Shown one piece after another: positions 7,237 to 14,755 of a DNA stretch of 25,739 nt. Under the pieces are notes generated by a model that saw nothing but the letters and a program-made list of their open reading frames with translations, had not been told where the DNA came from and made no database searches. How positions within the stretch are numbered: position 1 is the first letter of the stretch; every line of letters begins with the position of its first letter. Source of the DNA: Desulforhopalus sp. (GTDB lineage: Bacteria; Desulfobacterota; Desulfobulbia; Desulfobulbales; Desulfocapsaceae); NCBI GenBank assembly GCA_023231425.1, contig JALNVI010000040.1, positions 1 to 25,739 of the forward strand, written 5' to 3'. A program made the translations under genes and the position numbers.

Positions 7237-9803
7237 CAGGCTGTTTTCTTTTTAAGGGTCAGCAGCGGACTGGCGATAAAGATGGAGGAATAGGTCCCCA
7301 CAAAAATACCGGCCAGAAGTGTAAAGGCAAAACCATGAATTACCTGACCACCGAGGAAGTAGAGAAAAACGAGTACCATCTCTGTCGTCAGCGCCGTGAT
7401 AATCGTCCGGCTGAGGGTCTCATTAATACTGGTGTTGATAGTGTCTTTAAAGCTGCCCTGGCCCTCCTTGTGCATGTTTTCGCGGATACGGTCGAAGACA
7501 ACAACGGAGTCGTTGAGCGAGTAGCCCGCAAGGGTCAGCAGTGCCGTGACGATGAGCAGGGTGATCTCCACATTAAAGATCCAGCAGATACCGAGTACGG
7601 CAAGAACATCGTGAAAGGTGGCTGCAGCGCCTGCCAGACCAAAACGGAGATCAAAACGGAAGGCAAGGTAGATGATGACACCGGCCAGCGAGATGATGAT
7701 CGCCTCAAGGGCCTTGTTACGCAGTACTGAGCTGACCGAGGAGCCAATTTTGGACTGACTTTCCAGGACAAAACCTCGTTCTTTAAGATTGTTCTGCAGG
7801 ATCTGGGTGATCTGCTCATCCACCGCACTTACCTCTGCTTCTTCTTTCTTGATCTTGACGATCAGACGATGTTCGTTTTCTACCTCCTGAATATCGATAT
7901 CCCCCTTGCCATTGCTGGAAAGTGCATCTCGTACTTCCTTCATGGTGAAGTTGCTGGAGGCCTTGTACTGCAAGAGGGAACCGCCGGTAAAATCTACCCC
8001 GAGATTGGCTTTGCCGAGTCCTATCTCCACAAGGGAAAACAGGCCGAGAGCTACCAGGATGGCGGAAGCAAAATAGGTGAATTTGGTCAATCTCATGTAG
8101 TCAATTTTAATATTTTTGATCAGCGAAATAAAGGTGAGTTTCTTGATGGGGTGGATGGCGTTAATGGTGTCAAACATCAGCTTGCTGCAGAAGAGAGCGG
8201 CAAAAAGATTGAAGATAATCCCGAGGCTGAGGGTAACGGCAAAACCCTTGATCGGTCCGGTGCCAAAGAGGAAGAGGGCGAGTGCGGTAATCAAGGTGGT
8301 GACCTGTGAATCGACAATGGTGGAAAGGGCTTTGTCGAAGCCGCTGTCAATAGAGGATCGCACCGATTTCCCGAGGCTGTACTCTTCGTGCATTCGTTCA
8401 AAGATGAGCACATTGGCGTCCACAGCCATCCCCACGGTGAGAATGATCCCGGCGATCCCGGGCAGAGTCAGCGTGGCATTGATCACCGCCAGTCCGGCGA
8501 AAAGCAGAAGGATATTGATAAAGAGAGCAATATCAGCAAGTAACCCGGGAAGGCGGTAATAAATGAGCATGAACACGAGAACAAGGGCTGCCCCGAAGAC
8601 ACCGGAGGTCACCCCCTGTCTGATGGAGTCCGCCCCGAGACTGGCACCGACAGTAACGTCTTGAATAATTTTGACCGGTGCCGGCAGGGCACCGACCCGG
8701 AGGACGATGGCAAGATCGGATGCTTCTTCGTGGGTGAACTGGCCCGTGATCTGAGCAGAACCGCCAAGGATTTTCTCCTGGATATTGGGCGCGGAGCGCA
8801 CCATGCTGTCGAGGACGATGGCGAGGCGGTGATGAACATTGTCAGAGGTGATCTGAGCAAAGACCTTTCCGCCGTGGCTGGTGAAGTCAAGGCTGACGAG
8901 GGGCTCGTTGAAGTTGCCACCGATACGGACATTGGCGTCTTTCACCATGTCACCAGTCATCAGCACCCGATTCTCAAGGAGTATGGGGATCTGTACTGAA
9001 AGGCCGGTGTCGTGATCAGTGTTACTTTCAAAATAAAGAGTTGTGTTATCAGGCAGCAGGGTATGAATTGCACGATTGAGTTTTGCAATGGGCTCACCGA
9101 CGCGCCATTCTCCCGAGTTCTCGGCCTGGTGGACGATCTCTGGCAGGTTTAGTCCCGTGCTGTCGGCAACCAGCTTGAACTCCAGCTGAGCTGTTTTGCC
9201 GATGAGGGCACGGGCCCGTTTCGGATCTTTGACCCCCGGCAGCTGGATGACGATCTCGTCTTCGCCCTGGCGTACGATAACAGGCTCGGCAACACCAAAC
9301 TCGTCAATACGGTTACGCAGAATCTCCAGAGACTGCTCTACAGCGGTCTTTTTCAGCGCTTTAACCGCAACGGGATTAAGTTGTAACGTGATGCGGGGAA
9401 AACTTCCCTCTTTTACATCAAGTTTGCTGTCGATATCCGCAAAATCCTTATCCAGAACTTTCTGGACCTTGTCGATTGCACCGGTGTTGGGCAGGGTGAA
9501 AACTACAGTTTTTGCCTGGCCGGATTTGGTCTGTACTGCGCTGATACCATCCGCAGCAAGGGTCTCTTTCAAGTCGTTAGCGGCAAAAGCGAGAGTTGTC
9601 TGCTCCGCCTTGTCAAGATCAACTTTGAGAATAATGTGCATTCCGCCCTGCAGATCAAGTCCGAGGCGTATAGAACCGGGAGAGAGGTATTTACTCCACC
9701 AGTCCGGAGTCTGATCTTTGAAAATAGAGGGAACTACGGTTATCACTGCGATCAACAAAACAGTGAAAAGGCCGGCAAGTCGGAGTTTGAGAGATCTGTT
9801 CAT
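7236..9803 (-). CDS. secDF: Protein translocase subunit SecDF (fused SecD-SecF)
   Basis: Proton-motive-force-driven RND-type accessory subunits of the Sec translocon, which pull exported proteins out of SecYEG at the inner membrane. The 855-aa chain joins both subunits in one frame. SecD is ~1-550: a first TM helix at ~9-26, GLDLQGG (48-54), a large periplasmic P1 domain, and GMAVDANVLIFERM in the TM4 region. SecF is ~558-855: GVDFTGG (602-608) and YSLNDSVVVFDRIREN. In many Gram-negatives secD and secF are separate adjacent genes; here there is no stop or frame change between them. The start MNRSLKLRLAG is normal for SecD, with a modest GGA before the ATG. yajC, often upstream, is absent. A promoter candidate lies at 9864-9891. 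It is cotranscribed with the overlapping HAD gene. Confidence 0.97.
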   Translation of the reverse strand: MNRSLKLRLAGLFTVLLIAVITVVPSIFKDQTPDWWSKYLSPGSIRLGLDLQGGMHIILKVDLDKAEQTTLAFAANDLKETLAADGISAVQTKSGQAKTVVFTLPNTGAIDKVQKVLDKDFADIDSKLDVKEGSFPRITLQLNPVAVKALKKTAVEQSLEILRNRIDEFGVAEPVIVRQGEDEIVIQLPGVKDPKRARALIGKTAQLEFKLVADSTGLNLPEIVHQAENSGEWRVGEPIAKLNRAIHTLLPDNTTLYFESNTDHDTGLSVQIPILLENRVLMTGDMVKDANVRIGGNFNEPLVSLDFTSHGGKVFAQITSDNVHHRLAIVLDSMVRSAPNIQEKILGGSAQITGQFTHEEASDLAIVLRVGALPAPVKIIQDVTVGASLGADSIRQGVTSGVFGAALVLVFMLIYYRLPGLLADIALFINILLLFAGLAVINATLTLPGIAGIILTVGMAVDANVLIFERMHEEYSLGKSVRSSIDSGFDKALSTIVDSQVTTLITALALFLFGTGPIKGFAVTLSLGIIFNLFAALFCSKLMFDTINAIHPIKKLTFISLIKNIKIDYMRLTKFTYFASAILVALGLFSLVEIGLGKANLGVDFTGGSLLQYKASSNFTMKEVRDALSSNGKGDIDIQEVENEHRLIVKIKKEEAEVSAVDEQITQILQNNLKERGFVLESQSKIGSSVSSVLRNKALEAIIISLAGVIIYLAFRFDLRFGLAGAAATFHDVLAVLGICWIFNVEITLLIVTALLTLAGYSLNDSVVVFDRIRENMHKEGQGSFKDTINTSINETLSRTIITALTTEMVLVFLYFLGGQVIHGFAFTLLAGIFVGTYSSIFIASPLLTLKKKTA

Positions 9804-9863
9804 TTGTTTTCCATGCTGAGATCCGCGATAAAATGGAGGGGTTACGCTTTATTAAACCCACCG

Positions 9864-9891
9864 ATTATACATAAAGAGCAGGAACTTGCAA
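9864..9891 (-). promoter_or_regulatory. Candidate sigma70 promoter for secDF
   Basis: Minus strand TTGCAA (9886-9891) and TATAAT (9864-9869), a perfect -10, are separated by 16 bp and lie 60 bp upstream of the secDF ATG, just downstream of the bamD terminator. Confidence 0.6.
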
Positions 9892-9915
9892 GGGTTGCCT
9901 TGATCTGGCAGGGAC

Positions 9916-9949
9916 AAAAAAATTCCCCGTTCACTGAGTAAACGGGGAA
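9916..9949 (-). terminator. Rho-independent terminator after bamD
   Basis: Perfect 9-bp arms TTCCCCGTT (9923-9931) and AACGGGGAA (9941-9949). Read on the minus strand the stem is followed by seven T (9922-9916). It separates the trxB-bamD unit from secDF, although it lies ~230 nt beyond the bamD stop, leaving a long 3' UTR that contains the repeat. Confidence 0.85.
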
Positions 9950-10135
9950 AAATAAAGGGCAGATAGAAATCTTTTCTTTGTCAGGATTCTTTTCGATGAA
10001 AAAAATGCCACCCAACACTGCCTGGCTTACAGGAACCTTGAATAATCGCCCATCTTCTTCGTTTCAGTCAAAAATTTATCCTCAGAATATCACCACTCAT
10101 ATGGCTGCGGTAAATTTTCTCCTGTGCCTCATATA

Positions 10136-10166
10136 TGAACGAAATACAAGCTGTTTCAAGGTACCC
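10136..10166 (-). repeat. 31-bp dispersed repeat, copy 2
   Basis: Identical over 31 bp to 6508-6538 and in the same orientation. It begins 12 nt after the bamD stop, inside the predicted bamD 3' UTR and before the terminator at 9916-9949. It contains a GGTACC palindrome but no strong hairpin of its own. Confidence 0.8.
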
Positions 10167-10178
10167 TGATGCAGAAAT

Positions 10179-11009
10179 TTAAAAGTCATTACTATCCCCT
10201 GATTCGTTGGTGATGGGAGTGTTATTCTGGCCTTTTTCAGGGAGGGAACCCTCATTGTGAAACATGCCGGGGAGGAAAGAAAAGAAGCCACGGTCGGGCT
10301 TTTCTCCCTTCTCCAGTCTTGCCAGCAGGGGTTTTGCCTCATCGGTGACAATCTTTATCTCGGGGTAGGTTGCAATGAGGTAACGCAGCCGAGCCTCAGC
10401 CTGTTTATATTTCTCCGTACGGAGATAAAAATTCACCACAAAAAACTCGTGTCTGGCGAGGAATTCCCGGGCGATTGCCATCTTCTCTCTCGCTGCAGGG
10501 GTATACGTGGAATTTGGAAAGGCCTTGATGAGCTGGCGAAAACTGGTTACGGCCTTCTCTGCGCCGGTGGGGTCACGGTCAACTCTGTCAATCTGACGGT
10601 AACTGCACATTCCCTTCTGATACATTATGTAGGGGATGGACTCATTGGTGGGGTGGTTGCTTTCAAAGGCTTCGTAGAGAGAAAGAGCCTGCGCGTACTT
10701 GTCCATAAAATAGTAGCAGTCGGCAGCCTTGAGGTCAGCAAGCACAGCCTCATGAGTGAAAGGGTAACGATTATGGATCTCTTCAAAAGCGCTTACAGCT
10801 GTAAAATATTTTCCCACGTTGTAGTCATCCATCCCTTTTTGCAGAAGGGCTTTGACTGGCATTTCCTCGAAAGGATTACTCCCCTCAACAACCTTTCCGT
10901 CTTCGTCAATTTTTGTGTATTTGGTGTCACTGCCAAAGAGAGAACAGCCTCCGACAACAAGCAGTAGAGAGAGAATGGAGCAGCGAATGAGCGTGGTGCG
11001 CATAGACAT
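10179..11009 (-). CDS. bamD: Outer-membrane assembly lipoprotein BamD (YfiO/ComL family)
   Basis: Lipoprotein partner of BamA in inserting beta-barrel proteins into the outer membrane. The 276-aa chain starts with a lipoprotein signal: a basic N-terminus, a hydrophobic stretch and lipobox VVGGC, with lipidated Cys22. TPR-like repeats follow from ~residue 53: GMDDYNVGKYFTAVSAFEEI, then ADCYYFMDKYAQALSLYEAF and FPNSTYTPAAREKM, the last typical of the family. ATG 11009 is taken; ATG 11003 two codons later is equally possible. Ribosome-binding AAAGGG lies within the last codons of trxB, with only 6 nt between trxB stop and this start, so the two are cotranscribed. The pairing with trxB is not a known functional link. 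A terminator follows at 9916-9949. Confidence 0.93.
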   Translation of the reverse strand: MSMRTTLIRCSILSLLLVVGGCSLFGSDTKYTKIDEDGKVVEGSNPFEEMPVKALLQKGMDDYNVGKYFTAVSAFEEIHNRYPFTHEAVLADLKAADCYYFMDKYAQALSLYEAFESNHPTNESIPYIMYQKGMCSYRQIDRVDRDPTGAEKAVTSFRQLIKAFPNSTYTPAAREKMAIAREFLARHEFFVVNFYLRTEKYKQAEARLRYLIATYPEIKIVTDEAKPLLARLEKGEKPDRGFFSFLPGMFHNEGSLPEKGQNNTPITNESGDSNDF

Positions 11010-11015
11010 TATTTT

Positions 11016-11948
11016 TTACCCTTTTATGGAGTTGAGCCAGGCCTCTGCAGAGAGCATGGCCACAGCACCTTCACCGGCAGCATTGACGACCTGGCGAACT
11101 TTTTTGCTGCAGATGTCTCCTGCGGCCAGAACTCCGGGGATATTGGTACAGGTCTCTGTATCTACTTTCAAAAAACCCCACTTGTCGCTTTCGAGAGCAT
11201 CAGAGATTCCTTCGTGGTTAGGGGAAACTCCAACAAGAACAAAGACGCCATTCACTTTGAGGAGGGATTCTTCGCCATCCTTATTTTTCAGTTTGACTCC
11301 GGTAACGCCGCTGTCATCCCCTTCAATCGAGGAGACCTGAGAATTCCAGACGAATTCAATCTTATCATTGGCAAAGGCGTGCTCCTGTATAACTTTGGTG
11401 GCGCGCAACTCGTCACGCCGATGAACGACATAGACTTTACTGGCAAATCTGGTCAGGTAGTCGGCTTCTTCGACGGCTGTATTGCCTCCGCCGATCACGG
11501 CTACTTCCATGTTGCGGTAGAAGGGGGCATCGCAGGTGCCGCAGTAGGAGACACCGCGTGCCTGAAACTCTTTTTCACCGGGAACATTAAGCATGTTGGG
11601 GTGTGCACCGGTGCAGATGATCAGTGCTTTGCAGGTGACTTTACGGTCGCCATCGAGAAACAGCACTTTTTCCTTCTCACTGGAGAGATCCATCCCGGAG
11701 ACAAATGCAGTTTCAATGTTAATATCAAAACGTTTTGCATGATCAAGCATTTTTTCAGAGAGGTCAAAACCGCTGAGTCCCTCAGGAAAACCAGGGTAAT
11801 TGTCAATCCAGTCCGTCTGCATGATCTGCCCGCCGGGAGCACCTTTTTCAATAAGAACGTGGTCAACCCGTGCACGGGCGGCATAAAGTCCGGCTGTGAG
11901 CCCTGCCGGGCCACCGCCGAGAATGATGAGGTCATAATATTCTTTCAT
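11016..11948 (-). CDS. trxB: Thioredoxin reductase
   Basis: FAD-dependent enzyme that uses NADPH (in some anaerobes other donors) to reduce thioredoxin in the cytoplasm. The 310-aa length is typical. FAD-binding GGGPAG is at residues 11-16, the redox disulfide CGTC at 136-139 (the family usually has CATC), and a second nucleotide fold GGGNTAVEEA at 153-162. The C-terminal FAD motif GVLAAGDICSKKVRQV is followed by AAGEGAVA. A good ribosome-binding site (CAGGAG) precedes the ATG. trxA lies upstream on the same strand with a hairpin between; bamD follows immediately. Confidence 0.97.
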   Translation of the reverse strand: MKEYYDLIILGGGPAGLTAGLYAARARVDHVLIEKGAPGGQIMQTDWIDNYPGFPEGLSGFDLSEKMLDHAKRFDINIETAFVSGMDLSSEKEKVLFLDGDRKVTCKALIICTGAHPNMLNVPGEKEFQARGVSYCGTCDAPFYRNMEVAVIGGGNTAVEEADYLTRFASKVYVVHRRDELRATKVIQEHAFANDKIEFVWNSQVSSIEGDDSGVTGVKLKNKDGEESLLKVNGVFVLVGVSPNHEGISDALESDKWGFLKVDTETCTNIPGVLAAGDICSKKVRQVVNAAGEGAVAMLSAEAWLNSIKG

Positions 11949-11966
11949 TGCATCTCCTGTTCATAT

Positions 11967-12017
11967 AAAAAAAACTGCCTTGCGCACATCGGAAGTGAAT
12001 CCGCAGTGGAAGGCAGT
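11967..12017 (-). terminator. Terminator/attenuator between trxA and trxB
   Basis: Perfect 8-bp arms AAGGCAGT (12010-12017) and ACTGCCTT (11974-11981) enclose a 28-nt loop. On the minus strand the stem is followed by a run of eight T (11974-11967), only 19 nt before the trxB ATG. It should end much trxA transcription while permitting some read-through into trxB. Confidence 0.75.
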
Positions 12018-12036
12018 CGTCAACAGTTGATTGAAC

Positions 12037-12363
12037 TTACTTGGCTTTGGCAAGAAGATCAATGAGCTGCGGTTTCGCGACGGAGCCGGTAATCTGGTCC
12101 ACTTTTTCCCCGCTTTTGAAAAGAATCATGGTTGGAATGGCGCGGATCCCGAATTTTCCGGGAGTCTCCGGATTCTCGTCAACATTCATCTTGGCAATGG
12201 TAATCTTACCCTCATATTCGCCAGCGAGTTCTTCGATAATCGGTCCGATTGCCTTGCAGGGACCACACCACGGGGCCCAGAAATCAACGAGAACAGGCAT
12301 GTCTTGTTTAATTGCTTTTTGAAATTCCGCATCTGTAAGATGGACTACTTTGTCGCTTGCCAT
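12037..12363 (-). CDS. trxA: Thioredoxin
   Basis: Small cytoplasmic dithiol-disulfide carrier, 108 aa. The active site WCGPC is at residues 32-36 within VDFWAPWCGPCKAIGP. The cis-proline segment IRAIPTM and the preceding KMNVDENPETPGKFG are standard for TrxA. A strong GGAGGAG precedes the ATG. It lies upstream of trxB, its reductase, on the same strand, giving a compact thioredoxin system, but a terminator hairpin stands between them, so trxA can be made in excess of trxB. Confidence 0.97.
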   Translation of the reverse strand: MASDKVVHLTDAEFQKAIKQDMPVLVDFWAPWCGPCKAIGPIIEELAGEYEGKITIAKMNVDENPETPGKFGIRAIPTMILFKSGEKVDQITGSVAKPQLIDLLAKAK

Positions 12364-12427
12364 TGTGTAACTCCTCCGTTACTGGGGTTGTCTTCTGATT
12401 GAACAAAAACGCATTCACCAATTGTGT

Positions 12428-12455
12428 CTTATACGGATGAAAATCAAGGAAAGAA
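12428..12455 (-). promoter_or_regulatory. Weak promoter candidate for trxA
   Basis: Minus strand TTCTTT (12450-12455), 16-bp spacer, TATAAG (12428-12433), about 65 bp upstream of the trxA ATG. The -35 is poor, so this is a guess from position. Confidence 0.3.
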
Positions 12456-12546
12456 CTGTTGGTATAATTGCCTTGCCACCTGCTTTTCAGACTGGCAGCA
12501 GAACAGAACTATAGAATAATTGCGAGCCAATCCTCACCGTGATATA

Positions 12547-12576
12547 TTGCCACTTTTTGAGATAGTTCGCTATAAT
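12547..12576 (+). promoter_or_regulatory. Candidate sigma70 promoter for hemL
   Basis: TTGCCA (12547-12552), 18-bp spacer, perfect TATAAT (12571-12576), giving a 5' UTR of roughly 80 nt before the hemL ATG. The rest of the 301-bp trxA/hemL divergent gap holds two further ATAATTGC octamers (12464, 12516) besides the one overlapping this -10 (12572), but no gene. Confidence 0.55.
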
Positions 12577-12664
12577 TGCGTAAAAGCAAATTATTTTTTC
12601 TGTAAAAATTACGATCAAAGTCCATGAAATCAAGGCAATACAGAGGTGTTGCAGGGAGTTTGGA

Positions 12665-13957
12665 ATGAAAATTGACAAGTCAAAGGCTCTGTTTGAAGCG
12701 GCAAAAAAAGTGATCCCTGGCGGAGTAAATTCTCCGGTGCGGGCGGCTCTTTCTGTCGGGTGTGATCCTCTCTTTATTACCCGTGCTCTGGGTACAACGC
12801 TATGGGATGCGGATGGCTCGAGCTATATCGATTTCGTTGGTTCGTGGGGACCTATGATAGCTGGTCATGCTCACCCGGATATCGTAAAAGCGGTAAAAGA
12901 TGCAGCAGAACTTGGCACCAGTTTCGGTGCTCCCACTCCACTGGAGGTCGATCTCGCGGAGATGGTGGTAGAGGCGGTCCCTTCTGTTGAGAAGGTTCGT
13001 TTTGTCAGTTCGGGTACTGAAGCAACCATGTCTGCCGTCCGCCTTGCCCGCGGCTACACTGGCCGCAACATTATAGTTAAGTTTGACGGCTGCTACCACG
13101 GCCACTCCGACTCCTTTCTTGTTAAAGCTGGTTCAGGGGTGATCACTCTCGGAATCCCGGGGAGTCCTGGGGTCCCGGATGATATTGTCAAAAATACCAT
13201 CTCCATCCCCTATAACGACAAAAAAATACTGGAGAAAACCCTGCGCGATCACGCCGCTGAGATTGCCTGTGTGATTGTCGAACCGGTTGCTGGCAATATG
13301 GGCTGTGTCCCCCCGGCTGAAGGATTCCTGCAGCTTCTGCGCTCCCTGACGAAGGAGCTGGACATCGTGCTGATCTTCGATGAGGTCATCACCGGCTTCC
13401 GCCTCAGCTATGGCGGGGCTCAGGAATATTTTGGCATTACCCCCGACATGACCACCCTTGGAAAGATCATTGGCGGCGGTCTGCCGGTGGGTGCATATGG
13501 CGGCAGGGTGGATATTATGAATTGTGTAGCCCCCGAGGGTCCGGTGTATCAGGCTGGGACTCTCTCCGGAAATCCGCTGGCGATGGCTGCAGGCATTGCG
13601 GCGCTGAAGCTGCTGCAGAGACCGGGTTTTTATGATGAGCTTGAGGCGAAGGCAGAATATTATGCCAATGGCCTCGAGGAAATCTCAGTGAAGACCGGCA
13701 TTCCGATTACCATCAATCGTGTCGGCAGTCTGATGACGGCTTTCTTCACGGAGACCCCTGTTACAGATTATACCTCGGCAATGACGGCGAATACTGAACG
13801 CTACGCGCAGCATTATCGCAATATGCTGGAGAGTGGTGTCTATCTTGCACCCTCTCAATTTGAGGTCGCTTTTATCTCAGGAGCGCACACAGAAGAGCAG
13901 CTTGATTTTGTTCTTAAAGCGACTGAATCGTCATTCAAAAAAATGAGTGAAATTTGA
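12665..13957 (+). CDS. hemL: Glutamate-1-semialdehyde 2,1-aminomutase
   Basis: PLP enzyme converting glutamate-1-semialdehyde to 5-aminolevulinate in the C5 route to heme and other tetrapyrroles; cytoplasmic dimer. The 430-aa length is typical. The N-terminal VIPGGVNSPVRA (17-28), SSGTEATMSAVRLARG (115-130) and IFDEVITGFR (237-246) are family hallmarks. Lys267 in TTLGKIIGGGLPVGAYGG is the PLP Schiff-base lysine. Ribosome-binding GGGAG precedes the ATG. It is divergent from trxA. The ATP-synthase genes follow 98 bp later on the same strand, so co-transcription is possible, but no other tetrapyrrole gene is present. Confidence 0.97.
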   Translation: MKIDKSKALFEAAKKVIPGGVNSPVRAALSVGCDPLFITRALGTTLWDADGSSYIDFVGSWGPMIAGHAHPDIVKAVKDAAELGTSFGAPTPLEVDLAEMVVEAVPSVEKVRFVSSGTEATMSAVRLARGYTGRNIIVKFDGCYHGHSDSFLVKAGSGVITLGIPGSPGVPDDIVKNTISIPYNDKKILEKTLRDHAAEIACVIVEPVAGNMGCVPPAEGFLQLLRSLTKELDIVLIFDEVITGFRLSYGGAQEYFGITPDMTTLGKIIGGGLPVGAYGGRVDIMNCVAPEGPVYQAGTLSGNPLAMAAGIAALKLLQRPGFYDELEAKAEYYANGLEEISVKTGIPITINRVGSLMTAFFTETPVTDYTSAMTANTERYAQHYRNMLESGVYLAPSQFEVAFISGAHTEEQLDFVLKATESSFKKMSEI

Positions 13958-13996
13958 GGCAGAACAGGTTATACAATTGAATCAAAGAGGCAAAAA

Positions 13997-14044
13997 ATGT
14001 TCTATAAAAGAGCTTTTTCCGCCTTTGGAAACTGCGGAATGTGA
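13997..14044 (+). CDS. Possible 15-aa leader ORF before atpZ (doubtful)
   Basis: A 15-codon frame starts at an ATG preceded by AGAGG and stops 11 nt before the atpZ ATG, with its TGA overlapping the atpZ ribosome-binding GAGG. Within it TTCCGC and GCGGAA can pair across 11 nt. Position and spacing suggest translational coupling, but such a short ORF may well be chance, and no product is recognised. Confidence 0.2.
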   Translation: MFYKRAFSAFGNCGM

Positions 14045-14055
14045 GGCGTTGCAGG

Positions 14056-14325
14056 ATGTCAGGGGTAAAAAAAGAATTTGTCCATCTGCTGGCCAATTAC
14101 GGTCATGTCGGGTTTACCTTTGCGACCTCAATTGTCCTCGGATTTGCGGGCGGTGTACTGCTTGACCAAAAGGTTTTTAATGGCAAAACAGCCCCGTGGT
14201 TTACTTTTATAGGGCTTGCCTTTGGTATTGCCGCTGGTTACAAGACTCTGCTTGATGTCGTCCGGGTTGCACAGGCCGACGAAAAACGACAGGCGCGGGA
14301 AGAGCAGGAACGTCATGAAAGGTGA
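14056..14325 (+). CDS. atpZ: AtpZ/AtpI-family small membrane protein
   Basis: An 89-aa protein with two hydrophobic segments, ~14-34 and ~43-65 (VGFTFATSIVLGFAGGVLLDQ and WFTFIGLAFGIAAGYKTLLDVV), the pattern of the AtpZ/'ATP synthase protein I-like' family that precedes Fo genes. In relatives it is linked to ion (Mg2+/Ca2+) transport or assembly of the ATP synthase; that is not shown here. The C-terminus is charged (EKRQAREEQERHER). ATG 14056 is chosen because GAGG lies 9 nt before it; a GTG 15 bases upstream is in frame but less likely. It overlaps atpI by 11 bases. Confidence 0.8.
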   Translation: MSGVKKEFVHLLANYGHVGFTFATSIVLGFAGGVLLDQKVFNGKTAPWFTFIGLAFGIAAGYKTLLDVVRVAQADEKRQAREEQERHER

Positions 14326-14755
14326 GTTTAACTTTTCCCTGATTCGGTACACCGCTCTCGTTGTCTTGCTTGTTGGTTCTGCTGGTGCAGCTCTTGCCGG
14401 TTCACTTTTTCTCGGCTGGTCGGTTCTGGCTGGCGGGGTGCTGGTGCTGGTGAACCTGTGGGTTTCGGGCAGGGCTGTGGAACAGGTAGCGACGGAGGTT
14501 GCTGCCGTCTCCGGAGATTTTTCCGCAGAGCAGCAGAAAGAACTGGCTGTGCGTAAAAAACGCGGCTTTCAGTTTGCCTTTCTGCTTCGATTTATATTTA
14601 CAGGTGTTGCCCTGTTTGTTCTTATTAAATGGCGACTGGTCAACATCTTAGGACTTATAAGTGGTTTATCAACTGTTTTTGTGACCTTCATGGCACTCTC
14701 CATTGCTGTGGTGGTCCGCTACCTGATTCAGAAGAATCAAGGGAGGAGAGACTGA
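14315..14755 (+). CDS. atpI: ATP synthase subunit I (AtpI)
   Basis: A 146-aa membrane protein with four predicted membrane helices, arranged as two hairpins (about 10-27, 31-49, 87-108, 113-136) separated by a charged loop (AEQQKELAVRKKRG). This is the layout of AtpI, a helper in assembling the c-ring of ATP synthase. The frame is open further upstream, but ATG 14315 has AGCAGG before it and begins MKGEFNFSLIRYTALVV, and the overlap with atpZ is then only 11 bases. Its stop overlaps the atpB start by one base (TGATGG), so the cluster is tightly coupled. AtpI sequences diverge widely, so the call rests on topology and position. Confidence 0.8.
   Translation: MKGEFNFSLIRYTALVVLLVGSAGAALAGSLFLGWSVLAGGVLVLVNLWVSGRAVEQVATEVAAVSGDFSAEQQKELAVRKKRGFQFAFLLRFIFTGVALFVLIKWRLVNILGLISGLSTVFVTFMALSIAVVVRYLIQKNQGRRD

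Noticed and set aside
9978..10169. 63-aa plus-strand ORF ending in the repeat
   Set aside because: It shares its last ten residues with another short frame only because both cross the 31-bp repeat; no other coding evidence.
10097..10351. 84-aa minus-strand ORF reading through the repeat
   Set aside because: It overlaps the end of bamD out of frame and has no ribosome-binding site; its tail is just the repeat translated.
13947..14165. 72-aa ORF overlapping the hemL end and atpZ
   Set aside because: It overlaps the well-supported atpZ frame and shows no motif; a shadow.
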